A stretch of 64,000 bases of DNA from Entonaema liquescens (Eukaryota > Ascomycota > Sordariomycetes > Xylariales > Xylariaceae), in assembly GCA_902805475.1 (NCBI GenBank), contig CADCSX010000002.1, forward strand, positions 3,658,001 through 3,722,000, given 5' to 3'. Below are positions 1-10,977 of the stretch, piece by piece. Below the pieces are notes generated by a model. That model did no database searches, was not told where the DNA came from, and saw only the letters and a list, made by a program, of their open reading frames with translations. A program made the position numbers and the translations under genes. How positions within the stretch are numbered: the stretch's first letter is position 1; each line of letters opens with the position of its first letter.

Positions 1-1051
1 GCCTTACATAATCTTTATCTAGGTACCCACCTATGTTACCTGTTTGTAGAATCAGGTAAGCGCAGATACATGGCGCAAGTACTAGCAACCAGTTGCGTCA
101 GAAGCCCGCGACTGCCGGCGGTTGCTGAACAAGCCTGCCTACATAAGTAAGCAAGGGCCATGACAGGCAGTAACTTTGCCAGGGTTGCTAGGCATCGTAA
201 AAAAAAAGGTAGTGTGACCTTGGCCACCGATAGCCATCAGCGGCCACCAGCAGCTGCCAACCCACCAACAAGCGTCCGACATACAACGTACAACGTACAA
301 CATACAACGTGCAACACTGCCAACGCTTAATACTTTGTTACTTGTTCCATATTCTGATTTTATGACACTTTCAACATCTACTTAGATATTCTGATCTTTG
401 AGTTTTTTGTCACTTTAAAGAGGTACAACTAAGATATTCCGATTGCTATTTCAACGACCGAGGCATCTGTACATATTCCCACGGCCGGGTCTCATTCACT
501 CTCTTCTCCATTCCGAGTTCCAGTCATTCCATTTGAACCCCTCTTATCCAGCTGACGAGGTCATCTCCTCAATATTGCATGTTCGCAGCCTTGTCTTTTT
601 TTTGGGTTTTCTAACGTATTCATCTTATTTATTTTACACTACATATGCTTATACTAATTATTTAGATTGAGTTACTCTTCGACCGCGTCCGTTCGTCTAA
701 CGTGTGTACTTGTACCCGACCGACGCCAGACGATATCCGAATAAGCAAACCTCCGTACACGGACCGGCCCTAATTACCGAACTCTCGAGAAGTAATCGAC
801 ACCCTAAACAACGTCTATTCGCCGTTGCACGTCGTGCCTTTAGGCAATTTCCGATACGCATTTTCCGAGGCTCGTCGGCGGCGAGCATCCCAAGGTCAAC
901 ATTACCAACCGACAAGATTCCTCCCATAACGAGGAAGCGAAAAGCCGCTGAGGCGAAGATTTCTACGGACACTTCAGAAGCGCTCCCCATCAAACGAGTC
1001 CTCGCCTCAGCAGCCGCTACGGACGCAGCGCCCCCAACTCCGATTACCGGC
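1..1051. other. Non-coding left edge and 5' region of the RBR ligase gene
   Basis: No gene is supported here. Short ORFs at 36-227 and 443-670 show no recognisable domain and lie in low-complexity, T-rich sequence. A small imperfect tandem array of ACAACGT-like units occupies about 280-315. From 704 to 1051 the frame of the downstream RBR gene stays open but has no in-frame ATG, so I read it as 5' UTR rather than an N-terminal extension. Confidence 0.6.
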
Positions 1052-2823
1052 ATGGATTCAGACGAGGACTTCGTCTCGACCGTTTCGAGTGATGACAATA
1101 TGCAATATGACAGCGACAATGATGATCTGTCGGGTGCCGAGGGTATGTCTTATTCACTTTCTCTTCCACTAATTGTTTGCCGCATATGACTCTAAACGAA
1201 CTACTAATATTCGATTTTAATAGACTTTGACGTATTTGACGACGAACCTGATGACGTACCCGGTATCCCTTCGCAAAAGTCCGACAAGAAGAAGGGCGTG
1301 TCGTTTGACATCAGCTACAAAGTATATACACCACGCGACATTGAACACCAGCAAGAAGAGATGATTAATGAGGTTAACATGATCTTGGAAATGAGCAAAG
1401 AAGATGCTGCTATCCTACTGCGCCACTTCCGATGGAATAAGGAGCGTTTAATTGAGGATTACATGGATAGCCCAAACAAGGTCCTAGAGGCAGCTGGCTT
1501 AGGTCCCAGCTCTTCCACTCCACCTACATTAGAAGTCATACCAGGTTTTACCTGTGATATATGTTGCGAGGACGAGGAGGGGCTTCTCAGTTTCGCTATG
1601 AAATGCGGTCACCGCTACTGCGTCGATTGCTACCGGCAATATCTCACACAGAAGATCCGCGAAGAGGGCGAGGCAGCCCGTATTCAATGTCCTGCCGAGG
1701 GTTGCCACCGTATTATCGATGCCCGGTCCCTAGACTTGCTAGTGACCACCCAACTAGCGGATCGATACCAAGAGTTGCTTAACCGCACGTACGTTGAGGA
1801 TAGGGATTCCTTGAAATGGTGTCCTGCTCCGGACTGCGAGAACGCTGTTGAGTGCGCTATCAAGAAGAAGGATCTGGATAAGGTGGTCCCGACCGTTGCT
1901 TGCGCCTGTGGCAATAGATTTTGTTTTGGCTGCATACTTAGTGATCATCAGCCAGCGCCGTGCGAGCTCGTTAAAAAATGGCTAAAGAAATGTGCAGATG
2001 ATAGCGAAACTGCGAACTGGATTTCTGCTAACACCAAAGAATGTCCCAAATGTAATTCTACGATAGAGAAAAACGGTGGCTGCAACCATATGACTTGCCG
2101 AAAATGCAAGCATGAGTTCTGCTGGATGTGTATGGGCTTATGGTCGGAGCATGGGACGAGTTGGTATAGTTGCAATCGTTTCGAGGAGAAGAGCGGTACG
2201 GAAGCGCGCGACGCCCAGGCAAAATCACGCGTGTCTCTGGAGCGATACCTGCACTACTATAACCGATATGCCAACCACGAGCAGTCGGCACGTCTAGATA
2301 AGGACATCTACCAGAAGACAGAGAAGAAGATGGTGCAATTACAGACGGCGTCAGGCATGTCCTGGATCGAGGTGCAATACCTTAACTCAGCGTCGCAGGC
2401 GTTGCAGACGTGTCGCCAGACCTTGAAGTGGACCTACGCCTTCGCTTTCTACCTAGCCCGGAATAATCTTACGGAGATTTTCGAGGACAACCAGAAGGAT
2501 CTCGAGCTTGCCGTCGAGGCATTATCCGAGATGTTCGAGAAGCCTATTTCAGAGCTGTCGGCACCCAAGCTAAAGGTTGATATTATGGACAAGACGGCAT
2601 ACTGTAACCGTCGACGAGTTATTCTGTTGGAGGACACGGCAGACAACTTAGCTAATGGTATGTTTAAACCACAACTATATTCGTGAATTGCTGCTGACCA
2701 CGTCTCTTTTTTTCTGGCGCAGGACGGTGGACATTTAACGTAGACCTCAAGAGCAATGCTCCGGGAGCGGGCGGGGCCAGCTCTCGGATAAATTGTATTG
2801 GGTGTAACGGCATCGATAGATAG
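1052..2823 (+). CDS. Ariadne-type RBR E3 ubiquitin ligase (ARI1/ARIH1-like)
   Basis: Three exons (1052-1142, 1224-2657, 2723-2823) give about 541 aa. The protein opens with the acidic MDSDEDF start typical of Ariadne proteins and has the RBR order: RING1 near residues 140-190 (CDICCEDEEG, then CGHRYCVDCYRQYL), IBR near 200-270, and RING2 with CPKCNSTIEKNGGCNHM. The RING2 cysteine in GGCNHM (about residue 317) is the family's catalytic cysteine that takes ubiquitin from the E2 before transfer. The C-terminal part matches the Ariadne autoinhibitory region in position. The start is the first ATG in frame. Both introns have GTATGT donors, and intron 1 contains a TACTAAT branch site. The expected role is HECT-like ubiquitin transfer in the cytosol or nucleus. 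Fold and family are secure; substrates cannot be told from sequence. Confidence 0.95.
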
Positions 2824-3826
2824 AGAGGGTGACCATGGCCGGAGTTTGGAACGCGACATGATTACTTCAATTCCAGTTCGCTTTCAAAATCATGATGAAC
2901 GCATTTCCAATACAAGTTTATGGCTCCCATTCTAATTAACAAGAGAACGGCAGTTTGATCTTTTAGTACGCTTAGACATTAGGTATTGCATTTCCACGAG
3001 ATTCTCCATCTGCTTTTTTAGCCGGAGTCTTGGGGAACAATAAATCATGTTATCAATGTAAAAGAACAGGTTTGGGCTCATATTCAATGTTTATATACGT
3101 GTATGATGTTATACCTAAGGTAGCCGTCGCATATGACTATTATCTATTATATACGTACATATTAGTATACAGTGCAAATGATTACTATGGACGTTTATAA
3201 CTTTCAGGTAGGTAGAACCTTATTGGCGGAAGCTAACACGATACGAGGAACGGTCCTTACGGTGCGGGACGAGCGTCGGGGATAACTGTATAGATAGATG
3301 CCCTTACGGAATGCCGTACGCAAGTTCACGTCATAATAGTAGTTCCCCCCGTTCCCGCATGTGCTAGGTTCAATAGGTTAGGTACATCAAACTTAGGTGC
3401 ATATAGTACCTATTACGTAGCTCCGTACCTTTATGTATGGAGAGGTTGCGCGCATACGTAGTGCATTTTCGTACAATACCCGGACATCAATCTCGACCTC
3501 TCCTTTTTTCTCTTTTCAATCAATCAAATCTAATTCATTCCGCGGAGCAGGGCAACGTCTTTATTTTTTTTATTTTTATATCTCGCATTTAGCCCCCATA
3601 CGTACGTAGGTACTTATAGAGGTGTGTTAAAAACTTAGATTACGGGACATTTTAACCTAAGTTCGTGGTTTTTTCTTTTTTTTCCCTTCTCTTACCTTCT
3701 TTATTTCTCTCTCGCGGGTTTTTGGAATTGGATATTCCCAGACTGCGTAATACAGCGGACATATAATATACACTACACTACAGCACATCTTTACTTACGC
3801 AGCACAAACCCCACAGCCACCGCACA
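2824..3826. other. Intergenic region, 1.0 kb
   Basis: 3' flank of the RBR gene and promoter of the peroxiredoxin gene. It is AT-moderate with poly-T/pyrimidine tracts just upstream of 3827 (3480-3720), as is common in fungal promoters, and several TAGGTAC-type short motifs. No coding signal is seen on either strand. Confidence 0.6.
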
Positions 3827-4787
3827 ATGGCATTCCGGCTCGCGCTCCGCCGGGGAAGCACCCGGGGCTTCTTCGCCCCTTCCATCACGAGTCCGGCGCG
3901 GCAGTTCCACGCGACGCCGCGGGCCTTCATCAAAGTCGGCGAGCCGATCCCGGACCTCGAGGTGCTGCACGAGGGGTCGCCGGGCAACAAGGTGAACCTG
4001 GCGCGGGAGTTCGCGACGGCGAACGGGGTGATTGTTGGAGTGCCGGCTGCGTTTTCAGGCGCGTGCTCGGAGAAACATGTCCCGAGCTATATCAAGAGCC
4101 CGAAGCTGAGGGACGCGGGGCGGGTGTTTGTTGTTAGTGTTAATGATGCTTTTGTGTGAGTGTGCTTTTATTTTTTTCTTTTTCTTTTTTCTCACTTTTC
4201 TGGGGAGGGAGGGAAAGGAGGAGGTGAGACGGGAGTGTGTAGGCATAGGTGGGGAAATGGAAAAGGGGAGGGGCCGCTGTGAGAGAGAATATGTTATTTT
4301 GGTGGGGTCGAGAGGATAGCTTGGGAGGAGAGCGATTTGCCTACGGCACCTTTACACCTACTTTAATTTAACCGGGACGGCACGGGACCAAATAGCTTGG
4401 AGAGCGGTTGGCTAACTAACATCCAACAACAGCATGAAAGCATGGGGCGACCAGCTTGATCCCACTCACGAGTCCGGTGTAAGTCAAATTACAACTGCGT
4501 ACGATATAAGCGCCCCTAATCGCTAATATTCCATCCACATAGATCCGCTTCCTAGCTGATCCCGCCGGTGAATTCACCAAGGCTTTGGATCTGGGCTTCG
4601 ACGCTCCGGCCATCTTTGGCGGCATGCGAGCCAAGCGATACGCCTTAGTTGTCGAGGACGGCAAGGTCAAGTCCTTGCACGTCGAGCCGGATAACACCGG
4701 GACCAACGGTGAGTATCTTCTCTCTATTCTTAGGGAAAAAATACTGATCCCGATTTAGTTTCCCTGGCCGACAAGGTTCTGGGCTAG
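3827..4787 (+). CDS. Prx5-type atypical 2-Cys peroxiredoxin, probably mitochondrial
   Basis: Four exons (3827-4155, 4433-4478, 4543-4708, 4759-4787) encode about 189 aa. The first ~30 residues are basic with few acids (MAFRLALRRGSTRGFF, then ARQFHATPRAF), which looks like a mitochondrial presequence. The peroxidatic site reads PAAFSGACSEKHVPSY, fitting the PxxxT/SxxC rule with Ser in place of the usual Thr. Downstream come the Prx5 landmarks VVSVNDAFVMKAW and FLADPAGEFTKALDLGFD, and the C-terminus VSLADKVLG. The family reduces hydrogen peroxide and alkyl hydroperoxides with thioredoxin or glutathione. Intron 1 is unusually long for this window (277 nt); its 3' end has GCTAACTAAC. The gene is convergent with MSH2. 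Peroxiredoxin assignment is very sure; mitochondrial targeting is inferred. Confidence 0.93.
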
Positions 4788-5349
4788 AGGTAGTTGTATA
4801 AGCCAGGCGATGTGAATTTGTCGCAGGGATTCGTTTCCAGGGCGTGGGTGAGACTGCGGCCGTTTGTATATAGATGGATATGAATACGATGGTTTGATGA
4901 AATGTTATGGGTTTTACTCTCGACCTCCTCGACTGGCTGCTATTGTCTACACTCGCTAGCTGCGCCAAAAATAAATGCATAAGATATTATACCTTTCGAA
5001 AATTTCGATGCTACTTGTTAATTCGATAACTGGTACCTCGGATTTTCATAAGAACATGCCAACATACCATCTTACCTTACAATATTACATCCTATCTAAT
5101 TCTCATCCCGTATAAAATCACAAGTAAACAGCCCAATCGTTATTTGATTATTTAGTATTCATCTACCTAATTTCCGTAACAAACTGACTAACACGATGCC
5201 AGCAAATGAAACCTATTGCCTAGCGAGCCAATCTATAGGTTCCCTTAATTATCCTTATCCTCATCTTTGTCCGGGCGCCGATCCGAATCGTCAAGCCGTC
5301 ATGATTTTACAACAATTACAAGCCGTTATTATATCCCTCCTACCAAACA
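4788..5349. other. Convergent intergenic region between peroxiredoxin and MSH2 genes
   Basis: 562 nt holding the 3' flanks of two converging genes. It is AT-rich with no ORF of interest and no repeat seen. Confidence 0.6.
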
Positions 5350-8178
5350 TCATAGAGTCTTAACAGCAGCGAAGAACGGGTTTGCTAAGAGCTTCTCGTC
5401 GTTCTTGACTAGTTCCCTCAGACGACTCACCATCTCCTCCTTACTCAGGCTTCCGCCTTTGACCTCGTCCTTCCAGCGAACCAGAACCTCCTTTAGCCTA
5501 GCGCTGCCTTCTTCCACATCCTCCTTGCCGTAGCTCTGCGGCGTGGTCTCGTGTTTCGCTGTGAAGTCTTCTAGCTCGTCGGCCTTGCGCTTCGCCATGC
5601 GCACCACCTTGTCTGGGAACCGCACCAGCTCCGCTACGTGGATACCGAAGGACTGGTCACAAATGCCGGGCTCGACTTTGTACAGCAGCGTGACCTCGCG
5701 CTTGTCAACGCCCGCGCCGGTCGACGATATGTGCGCCGTCACGTGTAGGTTGCGCACTTGCGGGTATTGGTCCGCAAGCGCTGTTAGCTCGTGGAAATGC
5801 GTCGCGAACATGGCGGAGCAGTTAATTTCCTTGACGATGTGTTCGCTGATGGCCCATGCCAGCCCGAAACCGTCGTAGGTTGATGTGCCGCGGCCTAGCT
5901 CATCGATGATGATTAGCGACTCGGCTGTCGCCGACTTGAGGATGTTGGCTGTCTCCAACATCTCTGCCATGAATGTCGAGACACCCTTGAGCTGCGAGTC
6001 GCTGGCACCGACACGTGCGAGTATGGAGTCGAAGATAGTAAGCTCGGCCTCAGTGCATGGAACAAAGCATCCGATCTGCGCCATAAGCGCAATAACGCCG
6101 ATCTGTCTGATATACGTTGATTTACCACCCATGTTGGGGCCTGTGATGATTAAGAAGGAGGATTCGCCGCGGCGGAGTTCCACGTCGTTTGTGATGAATT
6201 GGATGTCATCTTGCATCTCCATGCACGGGTGGCGGGCCTCCTTTAGAATTGTAGACCCCTCCCCTCGAGGGTGGATAGTAGGACGAACGTAGGATGTAGG
6301 GGCGTGGACCGAGCAGTGCGCGAATGACACAATGACGTCTAGATGTGCTAAGACGCCAGCAAGCTGTTCTAACACCGGGCAGTAAGACGCAGCAACGCTT
6401 ACAACCTCGTTAACCAGGCCACTTTGTGTCCTGTTGTAGGTCTGGGACAGCTGGTCAAACTCCCGACGATATGACTGTAATGACTTCGTGGTGAAGTACA
6501 CGCCGTTCTTCTGCGTTGAGCACTCCTGGTAATGGGAGTTGTTGCGGATACAGCCAGCTTCTGTTCTCGTTAACCGCATACACCAACCATGGACTCTATG
6601 ATTCTCAAGGAATATCTTCTTGTTTTCCTCTTGATTTAGATCGTCTGCCGCTTTTCGAAATTCGTTATCCATATTCGACCTAAGCTTGTCGAGTTTTCTC
6701 CGTACGATGCGCAAGTTGTCATCAAACTCGGGCTTGATGATGAACTCGTGGTTATCGAGGGCATCAAGGTCGACAGTTGTTTCCACCATATCAGCAAGCT
6801 TTCCGAGACTATCAGAAAGGCCCCTTAACTTGTTAGTATACGCCTCGTCTAACGGATCTTTATATTTCTCATCCATCACGCCCTCTAGTGTTCCTAGGAA
6901 TCCGGGTAAGCGAATAACAACCTGATATGCTCGGACAACGTCTTCTAAGTTTGCCTTGTTCCGCTGGAAGCGTTTTGCTAGCCGGTAAAGATCCGGCACC
7001 GACTTGAGATGCTCCTCTTGCATGGTCTGGCGCAGCTCCGTATCATTAACAAAAGCCTCGACTAACTGCTGACGCTTTTCTATCTCATCTCTGTTCATCA
7101 GGGGCTGCTTTAGCCATTGTGATAACAACCGGCTCCCGACTGGTGTTTTACAGTGATTGAGCAGTCCGTACAGGCTCATCGTCTTGGAGCCATCCCTTGC
7201 GCCTGGCATTAAATTAAGAGCCTTGAGGGCAGCAGCATCTAGCTTCATAAACTGTGATAGGTCATGTTGATACAGCTGGTACTGACCAAAGTTGGAAGGG
7301 TCTTGGAGAACGGCTAGGTATTTGATCAGTGCCGCCGCGGACCCCATCGCCAATTTGAGATCGGTCTGCGGCAGTAGAGTTGAGGACCTCTCGTCCTTGA
7401 GCAATCGAGCAAGGTCCTGCTCGATGTCTTTCGTTCCAAAATCACCGGCTGGTCTTTCAGATATAGCAACTCCACAATTGTCGATAATTTGCTCAAGTTT
7501 GGCTAATTCGGGGTCTTTGGCTTTTTCGGCCTTGTCTATTTGGATGAGACACTCCTTGACGCCAAGTTGGATAAGAAGAGCCTCAAAATTCGAGTATAAA
7601 TCATTGTCAAGAAACTCGCTAACTCCGAGCTCTCGAACGCTAGCGTCAGCAAAGCAGACGCCTACACTCCTGGCCTCGGTGGCCTTAGTTGAGATCTTAA
7701 CAGCTAGTATCATGGGCGCAGACTCAAACTGGCCGCCAAGGTCTTCTTCTACATCCTGTAGGTTTCCTGGTGAAGCTTGCTTGACAACTTTCCAGTTCAT
7801 GCGGCCAGTGCTGCTGGCATATATCTCGACACGCTTTCCAAGCTTAAACAGAGCTTCTCGAAGGAATTGTCTGAAAACGGTGACTGTCATAGTGACAGAT
7901 GGTAAGCCGCTAGCATCATTCCGTCCTAGCTGTCGCACAACGGAGGTGGTTTTGTAAACGGTTCTCGCAATGAAGTTCGCATCTTGGCCGTGAGCGGTGT
8001 ACCAATCACCTCGGTCGAATATCCGGATGGTTTCTTCACCTACAGAGGGTAATGATTTGAAGAAACGTATGAATCCATGTTCATCATCGACCTGTTATTG
8101 GATTGGTCAATTCCAAGTCCTAAATAGCTCCAAATTTCATAAGATCATTCATACCTTTAGCTCGGGTCGAGAAGACAT
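5350..8178 (-). CDS. msh2: DNA mismatch repair protein MSH2
   Basis: Two exons on the minus strand: 8178-8155 (only 8 codons, MSSRPELK) and 8091-5350, giving about 921 aa, the usual length for fungal Msh2. The short first exon joins in phase to VDDEHGFIRFFKSLP, the conserved MutS domain I start. The ATPase carries Walker A GPNMGGKSTYIRQ (about residues 656-668), Walker B LIIIDELGRGTSTYDG (about 730-745) and the FATHFHELT motif. Msh2 pairs with Msh6 or Msh3 to recognise mismatches and small loops in the nucleus. The reading frame is intact. It is divergent from TRM10 across about 530 nt and convergent with the peroxiredoxin gene. Identification is certain. Confidence 0.98.
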
Positions 8179-8710
8179 TGTGGTTTCAATAGTGATTTCA
8201 AATATTAAATTTACAAGTCAAGGTAGTAATGTAGGTACTTCACTTTTATGTAGTAGTAGTAAAGACTGGAAGACGTCTATTACATTCTTTGAAGTGCAAT
8301 ACTAATATTAATCGAGAGACTTCCACTTGACGTATGAATAGGTATAAAGAGAGAGATGGAAAGAGTAGGTACTTTTAGGGGTCCGAGTCTTAGTCGCGTC
8401 TAAAAATCAATTAAAGCTGTAAGACGCGACGTGACCCGTGACCCGCTAAAATTTAACAAGGTCTCGCCCCAACTCGCTGCAGCTGCCGCTACTGCAGGAG
8501 CTATGTAAAACCCGGCATTACGCCCAGACCATTCCAAAAGCTCTTCCCTAAGGCCAAGCTTCTTTCCCCAAGATTTTTTTTTCATCTTTTACGCCGCGGG
8601 GTTGTTGTATTTTATTTCAGCTCCGAATCCAACTTTTAACATCCCTAACTTCAAATACATCACCCCACCACAAAGACTTGAAATATTCTAGGTTAAACAC
8701 ATTGGACAAA
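8179..8710. promoter_or_regulatory. Divergent promoter region MSH2 / TRM10
   Basis: 532 nt between the MSH2 start (minus) and the TRM10 start (plus). It contains two close GTGACCCG copies (8431-8445) and a T/A-rich stretch before TRM10. No specific operator can be named. That it drives both genes is inferred from layout. Confidence 0.5.
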
Positions 8711-10078
8711 ATGGCAGATACTACAGAACCCATCGAAGCTATTGGCAGTCTCAATTCCGAAATTCAACCTCAGAAAACTCTACATGCGACAACTGAAACT
8801 CAACCGTCTATAGCTACCATCACGAACGATTCCGAAAAGCGCGGAGTAAAGCGATCTTCCCCAGACGATAACATTGAAGAAGAAGGCGACCATGATGATG
8901 ACGAAGGGTCTAAGGAAGCAAGTAACAACACAGATGCACCGAAGTTGTCCAAGAATCAACAAAGAAAGTTGAAACGCCAGAAGATGTGGGAGGAAAAGAA
9001 GCAAGAAAAGAAAATTCTGCGTAAAGAGAAGCGACATGAAAAACAGGAAAAGAAGCGATTAGGGAGAGAAGCTGAAATTGCTGCCGCCGCCGCCGAAGGA
9101 AGAGAGCCCGTATTCCAAGAACCGTCTAGGAGACAGCCTAAATCCTCTACCAAAGTGCCTATCTCAGTCATATTCGATTGTCAATTTGAGAAATATATGA
9201 TGGGAAAGGAGTTGCCATCTTTGTCAAATCAGATCACTAGATGCTATTCTGACAATAGGAATGCCCAGTACCCCGTCCATATGTTTGTTAGCTCATACGG
9301 TGGCCAGATGAAGGAAAGACACGAAACCATCCTTCAGAATCAGTTCAAAGGCTGGAAGAATGTCCATTTCATTGAAGGTGACTTTATCGAGGCTGCCGCT
9401 AAGGCTAAGGAGATAATGTCAGGCCCTTCTGGTGGCACCGTGATCGACCTACTTACACAAGGCAATGATCGTGATTCCGTCTCATTCTCTGGTCTCAATC
9501 AGGATTCGAAAAAGAAGCAGAAGACTACTCCGGTTGCAGAACCCGAGGCGGACAACGTAGACAAGTCCATTGTCTATCTGACTGCTGATTCGCCATATAC
9601 CCTTGATCGCCTAGAGCCTAATACCTGCTATGTTATTGGTGGCATAATCGACAAGAATCGCGAAAAGGGGCTATGCTATAAAATCGCACGAAGCAAAAAC
9701 GTACGGACTGCGAAACTACCCATTGGTCAATACATGATCATGCAGAGCCGCCATATCCTCGCTACAAACCACGTCATGGAGATTATACTCCAGTGGTTGG
9801 AGACGGGTGATTGGGGCACTGCCTTTATGAACGTTATTCCCATGAGAAAAGGAGGGAAGCTAAAGGAAGACGAAGATGTCCCCGACGCAGGCCATGAAGA
9901 ACCAGATAATACGCCGGAGGAAAGCCAGAGGCCTCAGAATACCATCCAAGTAGAAGGAGACAACGCCGAAGATGGCCTTGAAAAGAACTCACTAAGTCAA
10001 CAACGATGGTCAGCACCACCAATCGAACAAGAAGCAGAGGCAGAAGCAGAAGCACCCGTCGGGACCGCTCTTAGCTGA
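8711..10078 (+). CDS. trm10: tRNA (guanine(9)-N1)-methyltransferase Trm10
   Basis: Single-exon gene, 455 aa, starting at the first in-frame ATG (8711). Residues 1-150 are acidic, then strongly lysine/arginine-rich (QQRKLKRQKMWEEKKQ region), typical of the Trm10 N-terminus that contacts tRNA. The SPOUT catalytic domain follows (about 150-395), with IFDCQFEKYM, SIVYLTADSPYTLD, CYVIGGIIDKNREKG and the C-terminal block LETGDWGTAFMNVIPMRKG. Trm10 methylates G9 of tRNAs using S-adenosylmethionine as a monomer. After the SPOUT domain is an acidic, Glu/Ala-repeat tail of about 70 residues that is probably disordered. It is divergent from MSH2. Confidence 0.97.
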   Translation: MADTTEPIEAIGSLNSEIQPQKTLHATTETQPSIATITNDSEKRGVKRSSPDDNIEEEGDHDDDEGSKEASNNTDAPKLSKNQQRKLKRQKMWEEKKQEKKILRKEKRHEKQEKKRLGREAEIAAAAAEGREPVFQEPSRRQPKSSTKVPISVIFDCQFEKYMMGKELPSLSNQITRCYSDNRNAQYPVHMFVSSYGGQMKERHETILQNQFKGWKNVHFIEGDFIEAAAKAKEIMSGPSGGTVIDLLTQGNDRDSVSFSGLNQDSKKKQKTTPVAEPEADNVDKSIVYLTADSPYTLDRLEPNTCYVIGGIIDKNREKGLCYKIARSKNVRTAKLPIGQYMIMQSRHILATNHVMEIILQWLETGDWGTAFMNVIPMRKGGKLKEDEDVPDAGHEEPDNTPEESQRPQNTIQVEGDNAEDGLEKNSLSQQRWSAPPIEQEAEAEAEAPVGTALS

Positions 10079-10977
10079 CAGAAACAATATACCTCACTAA
10101 CAATTACGTATAGCAGATCAATCCAAGGATTTACAAACAGCATAAATACCCCCTTTGTCAACTAACGCCACTTTCATACCCTATCTCCAAAGCCATCAGG
10201 CGGGCATTTGGTTTCCCAATAACCACAAGCGTATCAAGCAGCTATTATTACCAATGCATGCCTGAAACCCCAAGTCTAGGTCACACCGATCTTCCATGTG
10301 CAAGTATCTGAGTAGAACTCTGAAAAGCCAACGTGGAGGTATGCAGCAGTCAAACTTAGTGTGTTGCTATTGCGTAGTCCTAAAGATATCCCAGTCAATA
10401 TCTCTAAATCATCACACAACAGCCAGCGGCACACCAACTCTTCGACTCCTGTTACTATACCTAAATCTATTACGAGCTATATATATTCTAAATGAATCTA
10501 GCCGACGTAGACAGCGACTCCCCTATATATTAGGCAATCCTGATCCTGATCCCTTTACAGAATATTTCGAAGATCTAATCCAAACGTCGCCCTTATTAGG
10601 GTAGGAGTTGTTAGTGAAATGTATTGTTTTAATAGGCTTTCTTTAACAATAAAATACACCTCTTTTATCTCTTTTTTTTTTCCCATTGTCGTCCAAGCTA
10701 CATTAAGTAGGTACACATGATAATAAAAACTTTCGCGACATTTGTTTATCTAGCAGTAGACGCTAAAATATATACGGTGAGTCTCTACTCCGAGGGGCTT
10801 TTAATTTATATATTCATTTATATATTCATTTATTATCCTTTTTATATAGATTAGGTATACATAATGTTTTAGTACAAGGAGCAAACCAATCTACTCAGAA
10901 CCAGCCTTATAGCATTAATGTATACACTACATTAAGAATAACTTTCCGTGGTAATCTTCAAGGCCTGGCCTTTCGAT
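10079..10977. other. Convergent intergenic region TRM10 / FHA kinase
   Basis: About 0.9 kb. An ORF at 10296-10604 has no recognisable domain. The second half is AT-rich, with a short tandem TTTATATATTCA repeat at 10803-10830 and a poly-T run near 10670. No gene is supported. Confidence 0.55.

Noticed and set aside
704..1051. Possible 116-residue N-terminal extension of the RBR ligase
   Set aside because: Frame is open but has no ATG; the Ariadne-like start at 1052 fits family length. Kept as 5' UTR.
10296..10604. ORF of 102 codons after TRM10
   Set aside because: No domain, no suitable start context, AT-rich 3' flank; looks like chance.
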